Source: VXPQ01 sp965223485
Lineage (GTDB): Bacteria > Bacteroidota > Rhodothermia > Rhodothermales > VXPQ01
Direction of reading: 5' to 3'
Length of the DNA: 64,000 nucleotides
NCBI GenBank assembly: GCA_965223485.1
Contig: OZ244993.1
Span: forward strand, 2,852,001-2,916,000
Positions 33,777 to 43,398 of this stretch are shown piece by piece. Both the position numbers and the translations under genes were made by a program. Every line of letters begins with the position of its first letter. Position 1 is the stretch's first letter. Below the pieces are notes generated by a model that had not been told where the DNA came from, did no database searches, and worked only from the letters and a program-made list of their open reading frames with translations.

Positions 33777-35141
33777 ATGTTTCGGTCATTTACAGACATG
33801 CGCAGTATAAAGTATTCCGGAATCGCAGCGGCTGTCGGCGTCTTTTTGCTTGCTGCAATACTCCTGCTCATCAGAGACAAGGACTCCCCTCCTGAATTAC
33901 CCGAGGCGGTATCCGTTACAAAGGAAATACCGCCACCGACCGAAACGGAGCCCGACAAATATGGCCTTGTAGCCGACGGCTATGACGTCATCGACCGAAG
34001 CGTACGCCGGAACGAAACGTTCGGAGAGATTCTGACCGGGCACAACATCCCGTACGACAAGGTCCTTACGATCGCCTCTTCGGCGCGGGACGTCTTCGAC
34101 GTACGGCGCATCCAGGCCGGAAAACCTCTTCGCGTGTACAGCGACTCTCTTGCCGGGACGTACCAGGCGCGCTACGTGGTGTACGAACAGGATAGGCTCA
34201 ATTACGTCGTATTCGATCTCGCTGCCGATTCCACATCCAGCGCCGTCTACGCCGGAAAACGGGAAACAGAAATAAGACGCGGGCAATTGTCCGGACGCAT
34301 CGAAAGCTCCCTCTACCGGACACTGGAAGCCAAGCAGGTACCGGCAAACCTTGTGCCGCCGCTTGCCCTTGCCCTTTCGGAAGTGTTCGCATGGCAGGTG
34401 GATTTCTTTCGCATTCTCGAGGGAGACGACTTCAACGTGATCTACGAAGTGCTCCACGTGGACGGGGAGCCGATCCGTGTCGAGCGGATAATAGCGGCCC
34501 GGTTCGGACACCGGAAAACCGACTACTTCGGCTTCCGGTTCGAAGAAGGGGAACGCCCCGACTTTTTCGATGAGAAAGGGAACAGCCTGCGCAGAGAACT
34601 CCTCAAGGCGCCGATACGATTCGATCGTATCAGCTCACGCTATTCGCGGAGGCGATTTCACCCGATCCGAAAAAGGTACCAGGCGCATCTGGGTACGGAT
34701 TACGCCGCCGCGCCCGGCACGCCGATCTATTCGGCAGGGGACGGTGTCGTCCTCGAAGCGCAATTCAAGCGCTACAATGGCAACTACGTCAAGATCCGGC
34801 ACAATTCGGTGTACACGACCGGCTATCTGCATATGTCGCGTATTGCCTCAGGCATGCGCCCGGGTACACGGGTCCGGCAGAGACAAGTAATCGGCTACGT
34901 GGGAAGCACGGGCCTGGCGACCGGCCCGCACGTGTGCTACCGGTATTGGAAACGCGGCAGCCAGATCGATCCGTATACCGACACCCTCCCCCCCGCCAGC
35001 GCGGTCGCCCCCGAACTGATGGACCGATTCGCCACCGTGCGCAATGAAATCATGCCGCAAATCCTCGGGGTCATTCCTCCGTATATCGCGAACAGCGATG
35101 CTCCGGAAGGTCAGAATCCGCCGAACAACGCATTGATGTAA
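33777..35141 (+). CDS. Membrane-anchored M23 peptidoglycan peptidase
   Basis: ATG 33777 is favoured (454 residues; 33798 is the alternative). One membrane helix (about 14-33) is followed by a LysM/OapA-like segment (NETFGEILTGHNIPYDKVL) and a C-terminal M23 domain. Zinc ligands H304 and D308 (HLGTDYAA) are present. The second motif reads GPHVC (H385, C387) instead of GPHLH, so Cys replaces a ligand His; I recall this variant as common in Bacteroidota M23 proteins, where activity is presumed kept. It probably cleaves cell-wall crosslinks. Confidence 0.88.
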   Translation: MFRSFTDMRSIKYSGIAAAVGVFLLAAILLLIRDKDSPPELPEAVSVTKEIPPPTETEPDKYGLVADGYDVIDRSVRRNETFGEILTGHNIPYDKVLTIASSARDVFDVRRIQAGKPLRVYSDSLAGTYQARYVVYEQDRLNYVVFDLAADSTSSAVYAGKRETEIRRGQLSGRIESSLYRTLEAKQVPANLVPPLALALSEVFAWQVDFFRILEGDDFNVIYEVLHVDGEPIRVERIIAARFGHRKTDYFGFRFEEGERPDFFDEKGNSLRRELLKAPIRFDRISSRYSRRRFHPIRKRYQAHLGTDYAAAPGTPIYSAGDGVVLEAQFKRYNGNYVKIRHNSVYTTGYLHMSRIASGMRPGTRVRQRQVIGYVGSTGLATGPHVCYRYWKRGSQIDPYTDTLPPASAVAPELMDRFATVRNEIMPQILGVIPPYIANSDAPEGQNPPNNALM

Positions 35142-35172
35142 CTTTACACCCCGTCGACACCACTCCCCCACC

Positions 35173-35625
35173 ATGTCCCTTCCCACCGCTTCAAGTCCCA
35201 CCCGGAGAATTGCCTCTTATTCCATGCCAAAACGCGCATTGGAGCTGGCTCGCCTTGCAGCCCGCCGGATCGTGCGCCGAAAGACCCGTGTGATACGTCT
35301 ATCGAGGCATGCGTACGCAAAACTCGAACACAGCAGGAGCATGCCGGCGCGCGCCGCGCAGGACCTGCGTACGCTGGTGCGCCTTGCAAAAGCATGGGCT
35401 TTTAGAGAATACCGGCGTGTACCCTGGCGCACGGTAACCTATGCAGTGGCGGCCATGCTGTACTTCATTAACCCGGTAGACCTTATTCCGGACATGCTCA
35501 TAGGCATCGGCTTCGTGGACGATGCGGCCGTCGTCCACGCGGTGATTCACTCCATCCACAATGACCTGATTGCCTTCCGGAGATGGGAGAATCGGCAAAC
35601 GGATCCTGTGGCGTATCTGGCTTGA
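35173..35625 (+). CDS. DUF1232 (YkvA-like) membrane protein
   Basis: The start is ATG 35173 (150 residues), or ATG 35224. After a basic, Arg-rich N-terminal half comes AVAAMLYFINPVDLIPDMLIGIGFVDDAAVVHAV, the defining DUF1232 segment, with one or two short hydrophobic helices. The function of the family is unknown. It follows the M23 peptidase by 31 bases and ends 13 bases before the convergent M20 gene. Confidence 0.85.
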   Translation: MSLPTASSPTRRIASYSMPKRALELARLAARRIVRRKTRVIRLSRHAYAKLEHSRSMPARAAQDLRTLVRLAKAWAFREYRRVPWRTVTYAVAAMLYFINPVDLIPDMLIGIGFVDDAAVVHAVIHSIHNDLIAFRRWENRQTDPVAYLA

Positions 35626-35638
35626 GTGTAGTAATAAT

Positions 35639-36943
35639 CTACTTGCTTTGCATCAGGCGATACATCAGCAACGCCGCACGTTTCGTTTGCGTCGGAAGCG
35701 AACGTAAATCGGCGACCTCTTCGGGCGTATGCCGGCCGCCTCCCAGTAAACCCAGCCCATCGAGCGCCATATCCACATGCTCGGCAACGAACGATATGTC
35801 GGCCGCGCCGGCATTCCGCGGATTCACGGCTTCTACCGGACCAAGATCGAGATCGCGGCTGACCTGATCGTATAGGCCCAGTAACCGCCTGTTTCCTTCG
35901 GTTGGAGCCATTGGCGGGTAGGCTTCCTCGAAGGTTATCTCGGCCGATGTGCGGGGCAGCCCGGACGCCACGATGCGTCGCATGGCAGCTTGTACCCGCA
36001 TGCCCTGTTCGGGTGAAAGCACACGGAGATCACCGGCCGCCACGGCATTCTCGGCCACAATGTTCAGCTTGCCCGACGCCGTCCCGGCATCGCGATCCCA
36101 TGCGTAGTCCGCTTCGGTTCCGGCTAAAACGATTCCGGGGTTGAACGTAAGGTATTCCTCGTGTCGCAGTTCCTCATAGAAGGCCGAAAGAACACGCGCT
36201 GCTTCATAAGCGGCGCCGGCGCCCACATCGTCCCGAAAGATCAGGGACGAATGCGCCGGAGTTCCTTTTACGCGAACCGTCCACTGGATCCATCCCCGCC
36301 GTGAGATGACCGCTGTACCTGGATCGTCGTCTCCATTCTCGAAGCCAAGCGCCACGTCAGCTTCCTTGCCGGCAGCCACGAGTTCGGCGCGGGCTTTTTC
36401 GATCGGACGGCAGGTTTTCTCCTCGTCCCCGATCAGGATAACTGTGACGTCCAGGTCGTCCAGCGCACCAGCGGCCTCGAATGCTTTCAAGGCCAGCACG
36501 ATGAGAACATTGCCGCCCTTCATATCCGTTACGCCTGGACCACGGACGGTTACATCGTCTATTTTTTCGTACTCCTGAAAAGGACTGTCCGGTTCGAACA
36601 CCGTGTCGAGATGCCCTATAAGAAGCAGGTGCGCCCCGACATTTCCTGCATGCCTTGCAATCAGGTGCCCGGCGCAGTGCTCTCCTCCACCGACGCCCCA
36701 CTTCGTTTCGAAACCGAGTGCGTCGAATTCCGCCCGAAACATTTCGCCCACCTTGTGCACACCTTCGACATTCGACGAGCCGCTGTTGACGTTGACCGTT
36801 CTTTCAAGCAGGTCGATCGCCTCTTCCTGGTGCGCATCGATGTAGCGCATCAGGGCGGTTTCCGTTTCATCGAACTGAGCCTGGGCTACAGTAGGGAGCA
36901 GCAGGATGGCGCACCAGAAAGCAAGTATAGAAAAGCAGCGCAT
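35639..36943 (-). CDS. Secreted M20-family metallopeptidase (carboxypeptidase G2-like)
   Basis: ATG 36943 gives 434 residues with a signal peptide (MRCFSILAFWCAILLLPTVAQAQ). Zinc-site motifs are in order: LLIGHLDTVFE (His, Asp), GVTDMKGG (bridging Asp), IGDEEKTCRP (catalytic and ligand Glu), DLRVLSPEQG and GGGRHTPEE (final His). The dimerisation domain (RGWIQWTVRVKGTPAHS) is present. It resembles the glutamate carboxypeptidase branch and probably hydrolyses peptides or N-acyl amino acids in the periplasm. It is convergent with the DUF1232 gene. Confidence 0.9.
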   Translation of the reverse strand: MRCFSILAFWCAILLLPTVAQAQFDETETALMRYIDAHQEEAIDLLERTVNVNSGSSNVEGVHKVGEMFRAEFDALGFETKWGVGGGEHCAGHLIARHAGNVGAHLLLIGHLDTVFEPDSPFQEYEKIDDVTVRGPGVTDMKGGNVLIVLALKAFEAAGALDDLDVTVILIGDEEKTCRPIEKARAELVAAGKEADVALGFENGDDDPGTAVISRRGWIQWTVRVKGTPAHSSLIFRDDVGAGAAYEAARVLSAFYEELRHEEYLTFNPGIVLAGTEADYAWDRDAGTASGKLNIVAENAVAAGDLRVLSPEQGMRVQAAMRRIVASGLPRTSAEITFEEAYPPMAPTEGNRRLLGLYDQVSRDLDLGPVEAVNPRNAGAADISFVAEHVDMALDGLGLLGGGRHTPEEVADLRSLPTQTKRAALLMYRLMQSK

Positions 36944-37046
36944 GGATAATCGACGGGTATTTTTTGTAAGCAGCATGGTTTTCGGCAAGCCAGGCGCGCC
37001 ATTCCTCTCGAGTGGTCGGGTGGCAGGAGTTGGAAGGAATATCCAT

Positions 37047-38459
37047 TCAGATATTAATGGCCTTGCCCAATGCGGCACGGGTAGCCTCCATGAGGGATTC
37101 GGAGAGCGTGGGATGCGGGTGCATTGCTTCGGCGATTTCATGCGCCGTCGTTTCCAGGGCACGGGCCGTAACGGCCTCTGCAATCAATTCGGTAGCGTCG
37201 CGGCCTATGATGTGACATCCAAGCCATTCTCCATACTTCGCATCATAGACGACCTTAACGAATCCTTCCGTGTCGCCGAGTGCGGAGGCCTTGCCTGACG
37301 CTGAGAAAGGAAACTTGCCGATCTGGACATCGAAGCCTGCTTCTTTGGCCTTTTCCTCGGTGTATCCTACCGACGCAATTTGCGGCTGACAGTACGTACA
37401 GCCCGGGATGTTGTCATAATTCATCGGATGGACCGATTCCCCCGCAATGTGTTCTACACAGAGGACTCCTTCGTGACTGGCCTTGTGGGCCAGCCAGGGA
37501 CCGCCCGCAACATCGCCGATAGCATACACGCCGGGGACATTCGTACGGTAGTACTCGTCCGCAACAATGTGTCCGGGCTCGGTTTTGACGCCCAACTTTT
37601 CCAATCCAAGGTCTTCGATGTTGCCCCGAACACCCACCGCGGAAAGCACCTGATCGCATGGAATCGCCTCTGCTCCCTTACCGGTTTTGACATTCACGGT
37701 GAGGGATTGCCCACTGGTATCGACAGATTGCACCTCCGCGGATACCAGGCACCGGATACCCTGTTTGCCGAACGCCCGCTGGAGCGCCTTGGAAATCTCG
37801 ATGTCTTCCACAGGGACGAGGCGATCGAGTAGTTCGACGATGGTGACCTCGGCGCCCATCTGATTGTAGAAATAGGCGAATTCCACACCGATCGCGCCTG
37901 CGCCACAGACAACCAGTCGCTTCGGCGGCTTCTTTTGAAGCATGGCCTCCCGATATGTGATGATTTTTTCACCATCTACGGGAAGAGGAGGAATTTCTCG
38001 TGCCCGCGCACCCGTGGCGATAATGATATGGTCGGCCTCGACAGTCCCTGCGTTGCCGATACGATCCCCGTCCATGTTGACAGACGGCTCGATGGACAGC
38101 TTGCCGCCCCCTGCAAGGCGTGCGCTACCGTAGAGTACGTCAATCTTGTTCTTTTTCATCAGGAAGCCGACGCCCTTGTTCATCTTGCCGGCCACGCCGC
38201 GGCTTCGCTCGACGATTTTGGCGAAATCCGGCGCAATAGTACCGTCGAGGCGCAGGCCGTAATCGGACAAATGGCGCGTTTCTTCCATGACTTCCGCACT
38301 CTTGAGCAGTGCCTTGGTCGGTATGCAACCGACGTTCAGGCACACACCGCCCAATTTGTCCTTTTCGACAATGGCGACCTTGAGCCCGAGCTGGGATCCG
38401 CGGATGGCGGTCTCATAGCCGCCCGGCCCCGATCCGATAACGATGACATCGTATTTCAC
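37047..38459 (-). CDS. lpdA: Dihydrolipoyl dehydrogenase
   Basis: The 470-residue flavoprotein is the E3 component of 2-oxo acid dehydrogenase and glycine cleavage complexes. The FAD loop is IGSGPGGYETA, the redox disulfide GGVCLNVGCIPTKA (C40/C45), the NAD loop GAGAIGVEFA, and the active-site His is in HPHPTLSE. All catalytic residues are present. No E1 or E2 gene is adjacent, so it is a stand-alone lpd that may serve several complexes. Confidence 0.96.
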   Translation of the reverse strand: MKYDVIVIGSGPGGYETAIRGSQLGLKVAIVEKDKLGGVCLNVGCIPTKALLKSAEVMEETRHLSDYGLRLDGTIAPDFAKIVERSRGVAGKMNKGVGFLMKKNKIDVLYGSARLAGGGKLSIEPSVNMDGDRIGNAGTVEADHIIIATGARAREIPPLPVDGEKIITYREAMLQKKPPKRLVVCGAGAIGVEFAYFYNQMGAEVTIVELLDRLVPVEDIEISKALQRAFGKQGIRCLVSAEVQSVDTSGQSLTVNVKTGKGAEAIPCDQVLSAVGVRGNIEDLGLEKLGVKTEPGHIVADEYYRTNVPGVYAIGDVAGGPWLAHKASHEGVLCVEHIAGESVHPMNYDNIPGCTYCQPQIASVGYTEEKAKEAGFDVQIGKFPFSASGKASALGDTEGFVKVVYDAKYGEWLGCHIIGRDATELIAEAVTARALETTAHEIAEAMHPHPTLSESLMEATRAALGKAINI

Positions 38460-38600
38460 GGCAGATACAGGTTGTTCGGTTGAAACAGAAAACGTGGAAG
38501 TAAATGAATATGCAGGGGGAAAAGTTCGCTTGCTGCATGCTATTCAGGGCATTCGATCGCCAAGCATGCACGGACATGCGCACCGACGAAATTCGCCGCA

Positions 38601-39848
38601 TCAGCGAACCACCAGCCAGGGCGAGGGATCGATGGGAGAACCTTCCTTGAAGAGTGCGAAAAAGAGCGCCGTACCCTTGGGCTCGTCCGGTGTGCCAGCC
38701 CGACCGATAGCTTGCCCGATCCTCACGAGATCACCCTCCGCAATGAAGGTGTCCGAAAAATTGGAATAGACACTTTTGTATACGCCGTGCTCTATTACGA
38801 CGTACCGCCCGTATTCCGGGAGCACCGAAATGTCGATAATGCGTCCGTCGAAAACTGCCCGCACTTCTGCGGAAGACGGCGCTTCAATAATAATGCCGGG
38901 GTTGCGCGTTTTCGTTCCGTAGACAGGGTTTACGGTATCGCCGAAAGGTTCGCGCATGACACCTTTCACGGGCCAGGGAAGTTGTCCCCGGTTTTCAAGA
39001 AAGGAACCGGACAAGGCAGCATATTCTTGGGCCGTGGCCAGGTCTTCCCGCGCACGAAGCCGATCGCGGTCGGTGGCTGCTATGAGTTCCCGGATGCGAT
39101 TCTCGAGATCTCTGGCAGCGGCGCGCTTCGTTTCAAGAGATTGTTCGATGGTCGAACGCGTAGCTCGCAAGTCGGAAATCACGCGCGTCCGGCTTTGGTG
39201 CAGGCGTTCGAGATTTTGCTGTTCGCTGCGCTCTTCGTCCAGCAGCCTCTCGTTGTCGTCCAGGATGTCTTTCAGTTCCTCGTTACGTTCTTCCGTTTCT
39301 TTTTGCGTGGCATGGATTTCTGCAAGCCGGCCGCGCCGCTGTTGAGCAAAACGATGCAGATAGCGCACCCGAACCAGCATCTGGTTGATGGATTTCGAGG
39401 ATGCAATGAGTGCCAGATCGTGCATACGGCCGTGCTTGTAGGCATGTGCCGCCCGACTTCGGTACTGGGTTCTCAGTGTTTCAAGTTCGTTTCCAAGGGA
39501 GGAAAGAGTGGTTCGCAAGGCGCCCATCTCGCCGGAAATTTGCTGCATGCGCCGTCCGTAGTTGCGTACGAGTTCCTTGCGTAATGCAATTTGCCGGTCG
39601 AGTTGCTCGAGTGTTTTGAGAGAGGCCTGTTCTGCCTGGGTGGTTTCGGAAAGGTGTTGCTGGTCTTCGGCGATCTGTGCCTTTAGCTCGGCGAGGCGCT
39701 GCCGGGTGGCTTGCCGCTCGCGATCCGCTGCATCATTTTCCTGTCCGGATGCAACCAGCACTTCCTGGGCCGCCGCCTGTTGGGCCCCGGCGGGTAGAAC
39801 GGCGCACAGGGCAGCCATTAGGAGGACTATAGAGATAAGACGGTGCAT
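38601..39848 (-). CDS. EnvC-like coiled-coil protein with degenerate LytM domain
   Basis: The 415-residue protein has a signal peptide ending near GAQQ/AAAQ. A long coiled coil spans residues 40-290 (LAELKAQIAEDQQHL, DDNERLLDEERSEQQNLERL). The C-terminal LytM domain lacks the peptidase ligands: the HxGxD position reads NPGIIIEA, and the final HxH region reads ALFFALF. This matches EnvC/NlpD-type regulators that activate amidases at division rather than cut peptidoglycan themselves. It follows the TPR lipoprotein gene by 13 bases. Confidence 0.88.
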   Translation of the reverse strand: MHRLISIVLLMAALCAVLPAGAQQAAAQEVLVASGQENDAADRERQATRQRLAELKAQIAEDQQHLSETTQAEQASLKTLEQLDRQIALRKELVRNYGRRMQQISGEMGALRTTLSSLGNELETLRTQYRSRAAHAYKHGRMHDLALIASSKSINQMLVRVRYLHRFAQQRRGRLAEIHATQKETEERNEELKDILDDNERLLDEERSEQQNLERLHQSRTRVISDLRATRSTIEQSLETKRAAARDLENRIRELIAATDRDRLRAREDLATAQEYAALSGSFLENRGQLPWPVKGVMREPFGDTVNPVYGTKTRNPGIIIEAPSSAEVRAVFDGRIIDISVLPEYGRYVVIEHGVYKSVYSNFSDTFIAEGDLVRIGQAIGRAGTPDEPKGTALFFALFKEGSPIDPSPWLVVR

Positions 39849-39861
39849 AGCGAGCGAGGGA

Positions 39862-41139
39862 TTACTTCCGGTCGATTTTTTTCTGTAGCTCCAGGTGGTT
39901 CGGATCTATCTCCAGCGCCCGGCGCCACGCATCCGTTGCAGATTGCCTGTGCCCCAACGCTTCGTACACATCCCCAAGGTTCTCAAGCACGCTTGCGGAA
40001 GCGTCGGGACGCCTTGCTGCCTCTCCAATGTGCCGGAGCGCCTCTTCGTACGATTGCCGGGCCTGTTCAGCATCACCCATGCGCGTGTACAGCGAACCAA
40101 GCACCGAACGGAGGCTGCCGAGTTCTGCTCCATTCCCGTAATCGTTCTCTGTCGCGATCTGCACTGCCTCTTCAAAGTGGCGAACCGCTTCGGCATTTCG
40201 GGAAGCAGCCATCGCCGCATGCCCGGCGATCTTGTGAAGGTCAAGTGCGTTCGGAAAAACCGCGAGCCCCTTTCCCGCCATGTTTCCAGCCCATACAAAG
40301 CTTCCGGCGTCACGGAGGGCATTTGCAGCGTATATCCACAATTGCACGTCGTGTGGATTTTTCTCAAGGATACGCAGGAAGTTTTCGGCGGCTTCTTCAT
40401 GCCGGCCCTGTTTCAGGCGTATTTCGGCCATGATGCGGCGCAAGTCGGCGTTATGCGGTTCGGCTTCCAGCATATCTTCCAGTATGCGCTCCGCGTTTGG
40501 TATATCGTCCAGCCGATTGTAGAGATGCAGAAGCTGTCGCCGGACAGCACGGTCGCCGGCGTTTTCTTCGAGGATACGTTCGTACGCCGCTGCTGCTTTC
40601 GCCGTCTCGCCTTCCATCATGTATATCCGGGCCAGATTGTAGCGCGCATCGAGATGGTGCGGGGCCTTGTCCAGTACGTCGGCGTACAAACGAGCGGCCT
40701 TACTCCGTTCACCCATTTCTGTATAGAGACCGGCCAGTTGCAAGGCATAGTGTATGTTTTGCGGGGCCAGTTCATACGCCTTGCTCAGGTGATAATGCGC
40801 CGTAACGTGGTCACCAACGATCTCGTACAACTCAGCCGAAGCAGCAAGAATGGCGGGTGATTCCGGCGCCATACGGAGCGCCTGTGCATACAGATCAAGC
40901 GCAGCGCCGAGATTGCCTGTCTGTGCCCGAGTCATGCCACGTACAAAAAGTTGTCGGGCCCGGATAGATCGCAGTTCCTCCCCTACAGGATCAGGGGGCG
41001 AGGACGTGTTATCCGAAACGATTTCCTGGTTTTCAACGGTTGCCGCCACCGGGGCGCATCCGCTTGCGGCCATGCCGATCAGGATAGCCGGGAGAAAAGC
41101 AAACAAGAAGGATGTAACGGTATCCGGGGCGCAGTGCAT
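39862..41139 (-). CDS. TPR-repeat lipoprotein
   Basis: ATG 41139 gives 425 residues. The signal sequence has a lipobox-like MAASGC. At least eight tetratricopeptide repeats follow, e.g. GNLGAALDLYAQALRMAPES, GERSKAARLYADVLDKAPHH, GRHEEAAENFLRILEKNPHD and GHRQSATDAWRRALEIDPNH. It is probably an envelope scaffold. Being just upstream of the EnvC-like gene, a role in cell-wall or division complexes is plausible but unproven. Confidence 0.85.
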   Translation of the reverse strand: MHCAPDTVTSFLFAFLPAILIGMAASGCAPVAATVENQEIVSDNTSSPPDPVGEELRSIRARQLFVRGMTRAQTGNLGAALDLYAQALRMAPESPAILAASAELYEIVGDHVTAHYHLSKAYELAPQNIHYALQLAGLYTEMGERSKAARLYADVLDKAPHHLDARYNLARIYMMEGETAKAAAAYERILEENAGDRAVRRQLLHLYNRLDDIPNAERILEDMLEAEPHNADLRRIMAEIRLKQGRHEEAAENFLRILEKNPHDVQLWIYAANALRDAGSFVWAGNMAGKGLAVFPNALDLHKIAGHAAMAASRNAEAVRHFEEAVQIATENDYGNGAELGSLRSVLGSLYTRMGDAEQARQSYEEALRHIGEAARRPDASASVLENLGDVYEALGHRQSATDAWRRALEIDPNHLELQKKIDRK

Positions 41140-41430
41140 CGGAGCAGCCGGCGGATGGTAGGTATAACCTGTGAAAAAACGGAGATACCGGTCGCATGTT
41201 TCTATGAATGGGGGGTTATGCGGGCGGGATATGAGGCTGGCCTTGGCCGCATTCCGGGTATATCCGCCGTAATCCTCTGCAAGCGGTGACAAGAAACCAT
41301 ATGCGCCGGAATGGATTTCACCGTATGCTATAATTTCGAGAGGGTTATGCTGCGGAGTGAGCTCGAGGCTAAGCCGCGCCGCCGCAAGGCGCCGCCTCGG
41401 ACATGATTCGAAGCCAACCTCAGTATTCCG

Positions 41431-43389
41431 ATGGGAGAACAGAACCTGACGCCCGAGATGGACGAGGCCTCCTTGCGCCGGTTTACGTATCGGCTCATTG
41501 AGGACGTTCGCGCGCTGGAATATTTACTGGAAGAGAATAAGTTCGAGTCGGGCGTGCGCCGAATCGGAGTGGAGCAGGAGATGTTTCTGGTGGATGATCG
41601 CTGGCGTCCGGCCCCGGTCGCCGAACAGGTACTGGAACGGGCGGCCGATGATGACCGGGTAGTCGCGGAGTTGATGAAGTTCAATCTCGAACTGAATCTG
41701 GACCCGGTCGTGTTCCGGGGCGATTGCCTGCGCCGTATGGAGCGTTCTGTCGAGGAAGCAGTGGAAAGCGTACGCAAGGTTGTCGAGGAAGTTGGAGCGC
41801 ATGTCGTACTGGCAGGCATCCTGCCCACGATCACATTGTCCGATCTGGACCTTACGCATATGATGCCCGCCCCTCGCTACCATGCGCTGAACGAGGCGAT
41901 CGCTCGGCTGCGCGGCGGCCCCGCCGAGCTGCAGATCCGGGGTACGGACGAACTCTACGTCAAGCACGACAGCATCACGCTGGAAGGGTGCAACACGAGT
42001 TTTCAGACGCATTTACAGGTGCATCCCGACGAATTCGCCGCGATGTACAACATTGCACAGGCAGCGACCGGTCCAGTGCTTGCCGCTGCCGTCAATTCGC
42101 CCACTCTGTTCGGAAAGCGTCTCTGGCAGGAAACGCGCATCGCCCTGTTCCAGCAGGCTGTGGATACGCGCAGTTCGAATCTGTACATCCGGGAGATGAG
42201 TCCGCGCGTGCATTTCGGAACGAAATGGATAGACCGGTCGGTGCTGGAAATTTTCCGGGAAGACATTTCCCGGTTCCGGATTCTGCTCTCGAAATCCGAG
42301 ATAGAAGATCCTATGAAGGCGCTGGAGGCAGGGCGCGCTCCGAAGCTCCAGGCTCTTCAACTGTACAATGGCACCGTATATCGTTGGAACCGGGCCTGCT
42401 ATGGCGTAACGGACGGAAACCCGACGCTGCGAATCGAAAACCGTATCCTGCCTTCCGGTCCGACCGTGATCGACGAGATGGCGAACGCCGCATTCTGGTT
42501 CGGATTGACCATGGGGTTGTCCAATGCCTGTCCGGATATTCGGCGCGTCATGGATTTTGACGACGCTATGGGAAATTTCGTGGCGGCGGCCCGCCTCGGA
42601 CTGGCGGCACAGTTCGTGTGGCTCGACGGACGGCGGGTTTCTGCGTGTGAATTGATTTGCGACGAGCTGCTTCCGCTCGCCCGGGAGGGCTTACGCAAAG
42701 CGGGTATTGTCGCCGAAGACATTACTCGTTATCTGGATATTATCGAGGAACGTGTAACGTCCCGCCGGACCGGCGCCTATTGGCAACTCCATTCTCTGCT
42801 TACGATGCGCCCGAAAGCCACGCGCGCCGAGCGCCTGAGCGCTGTGGTGGCAGCCACCGTGAATCGCCAGAAAGAGGGTGCGCCCGTGCACACGTGGCCG
42901 GAAGCCGAGCCACAGGAAGGGATTCCAGAACGCCGTTTCGACAGAGCGCGCGTGGAGGAATACATGAGCACCGATCTCGTCACGGTCAACGAAGAGGAAC
43001 TGGTCGAACTGGTGGCGTGCCTGATGGACTGGAAGCACATTCGGCATGTACTGGTCGAAGATAACGAGCACCGTCTGGTGGGACTTGTCAGCCACCGGAA
43101 TTTGCTTCGCCTGATGGCGGAACAGCGCGGAGGAGGGCAGAACCTGCCGGTGAAGGATGTGATGATCCGGGATCTGGTTACGGTCTCTCCGGATACGCTC
43201 GCGATAGAAGCCATCCACAAGATGCGGGACCTGAAAATAGGATCGCTGCCGGTGATCCGGGACGGGCGCCTGATTGGCATTATCACAGAGAAAGATTTTA
43301 TCGAGATCGCCGGGCGCATCCTCGATCAGGGAATATCTACTATGGTGCAAAGTGATCCCGTCTCCCCCGATCCCGAATCGAATGCATAA
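41431..43389 (+). CDS. GCS2-type glutamate-cysteine ligase-like protein fused to two CBS domains
   Basis: The protein has 652 residues. About 30-480 is a glutamate-cysteine ligase (GCS2) fold: RRIGVEQEMFLVD (nucleotide/Mg Glu), FNLELNLDP, SFQTHLQV, and ENRILPSGPTVIDEMANAAF. From about 505, two CBS motifs follow: VEEYMSTDLVTVNEEEL...HRLVGLVSHRNLLRLM and VKDVMIRDLVTVSPDTL...GRLIGIITEKDFIEIA. CBS pairs bind adenine nucleotides, so the ligase-like part may be regulated by energy state. Whether it makes gamma-glutamylcysteine or another amide is unknown. The MscS channel gene follows 9 bases later. Confidence 0.85.
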   Translation: MGEQNLTPEMDEASLRRFTYRLIEDVRALEYLLEENKFESGVRRIGVEQEMFLVDDRWRPAPVAEQVLERAADDDRVVAELMKFNLELNLDPVVFRGDCLRRMERSVEEAVESVRKVVEEVGAHVVLAGILPTITLSDLDLTHMMPAPRYHALNEAIARLRGGPAELQIRGTDELYVKHDSITLEGCNTSFQTHLQVHPDEFAAMYNIAQAATGPVLAAAVNSPTLFGKRLWQETRIALFQQAVDTRSSNLYIREMSPRVHFGTKWIDRSVLEIFREDISRFRILLSKSEIEDPMKALEAGRAPKLQALQLYNGTVYRWNRACYGVTDGNPTLRIENRILPSGPTVIDEMANAAFWFGLTMGLSNACPDIRRVMDFDDAMGNFVAAARLGLAAQFVWLDGRRVSACELICDELLPLAREGLRKAGIVAEDITRYLDIIEERVTSRRTGAYWQLHSLLTMRPKATRAERLSAVVAATVNRQKEGAPVHTWPEAEPQEGIPERRFDRARVEEYMSTDLVTVNEEELVELVACLMDWKHIRHVLVEDNEHRLVGLVSHRNLLRLMAEQRGGGQNLPVKDVMIRDLVTVSPDTLAIEAIHKMRDLKIGSLPVIRDGRLIGIITEKDFIEIAGRILDQGISTMVQSDPVSPDPESNA

Positions 43390-43398
43390 GAGATCGGC

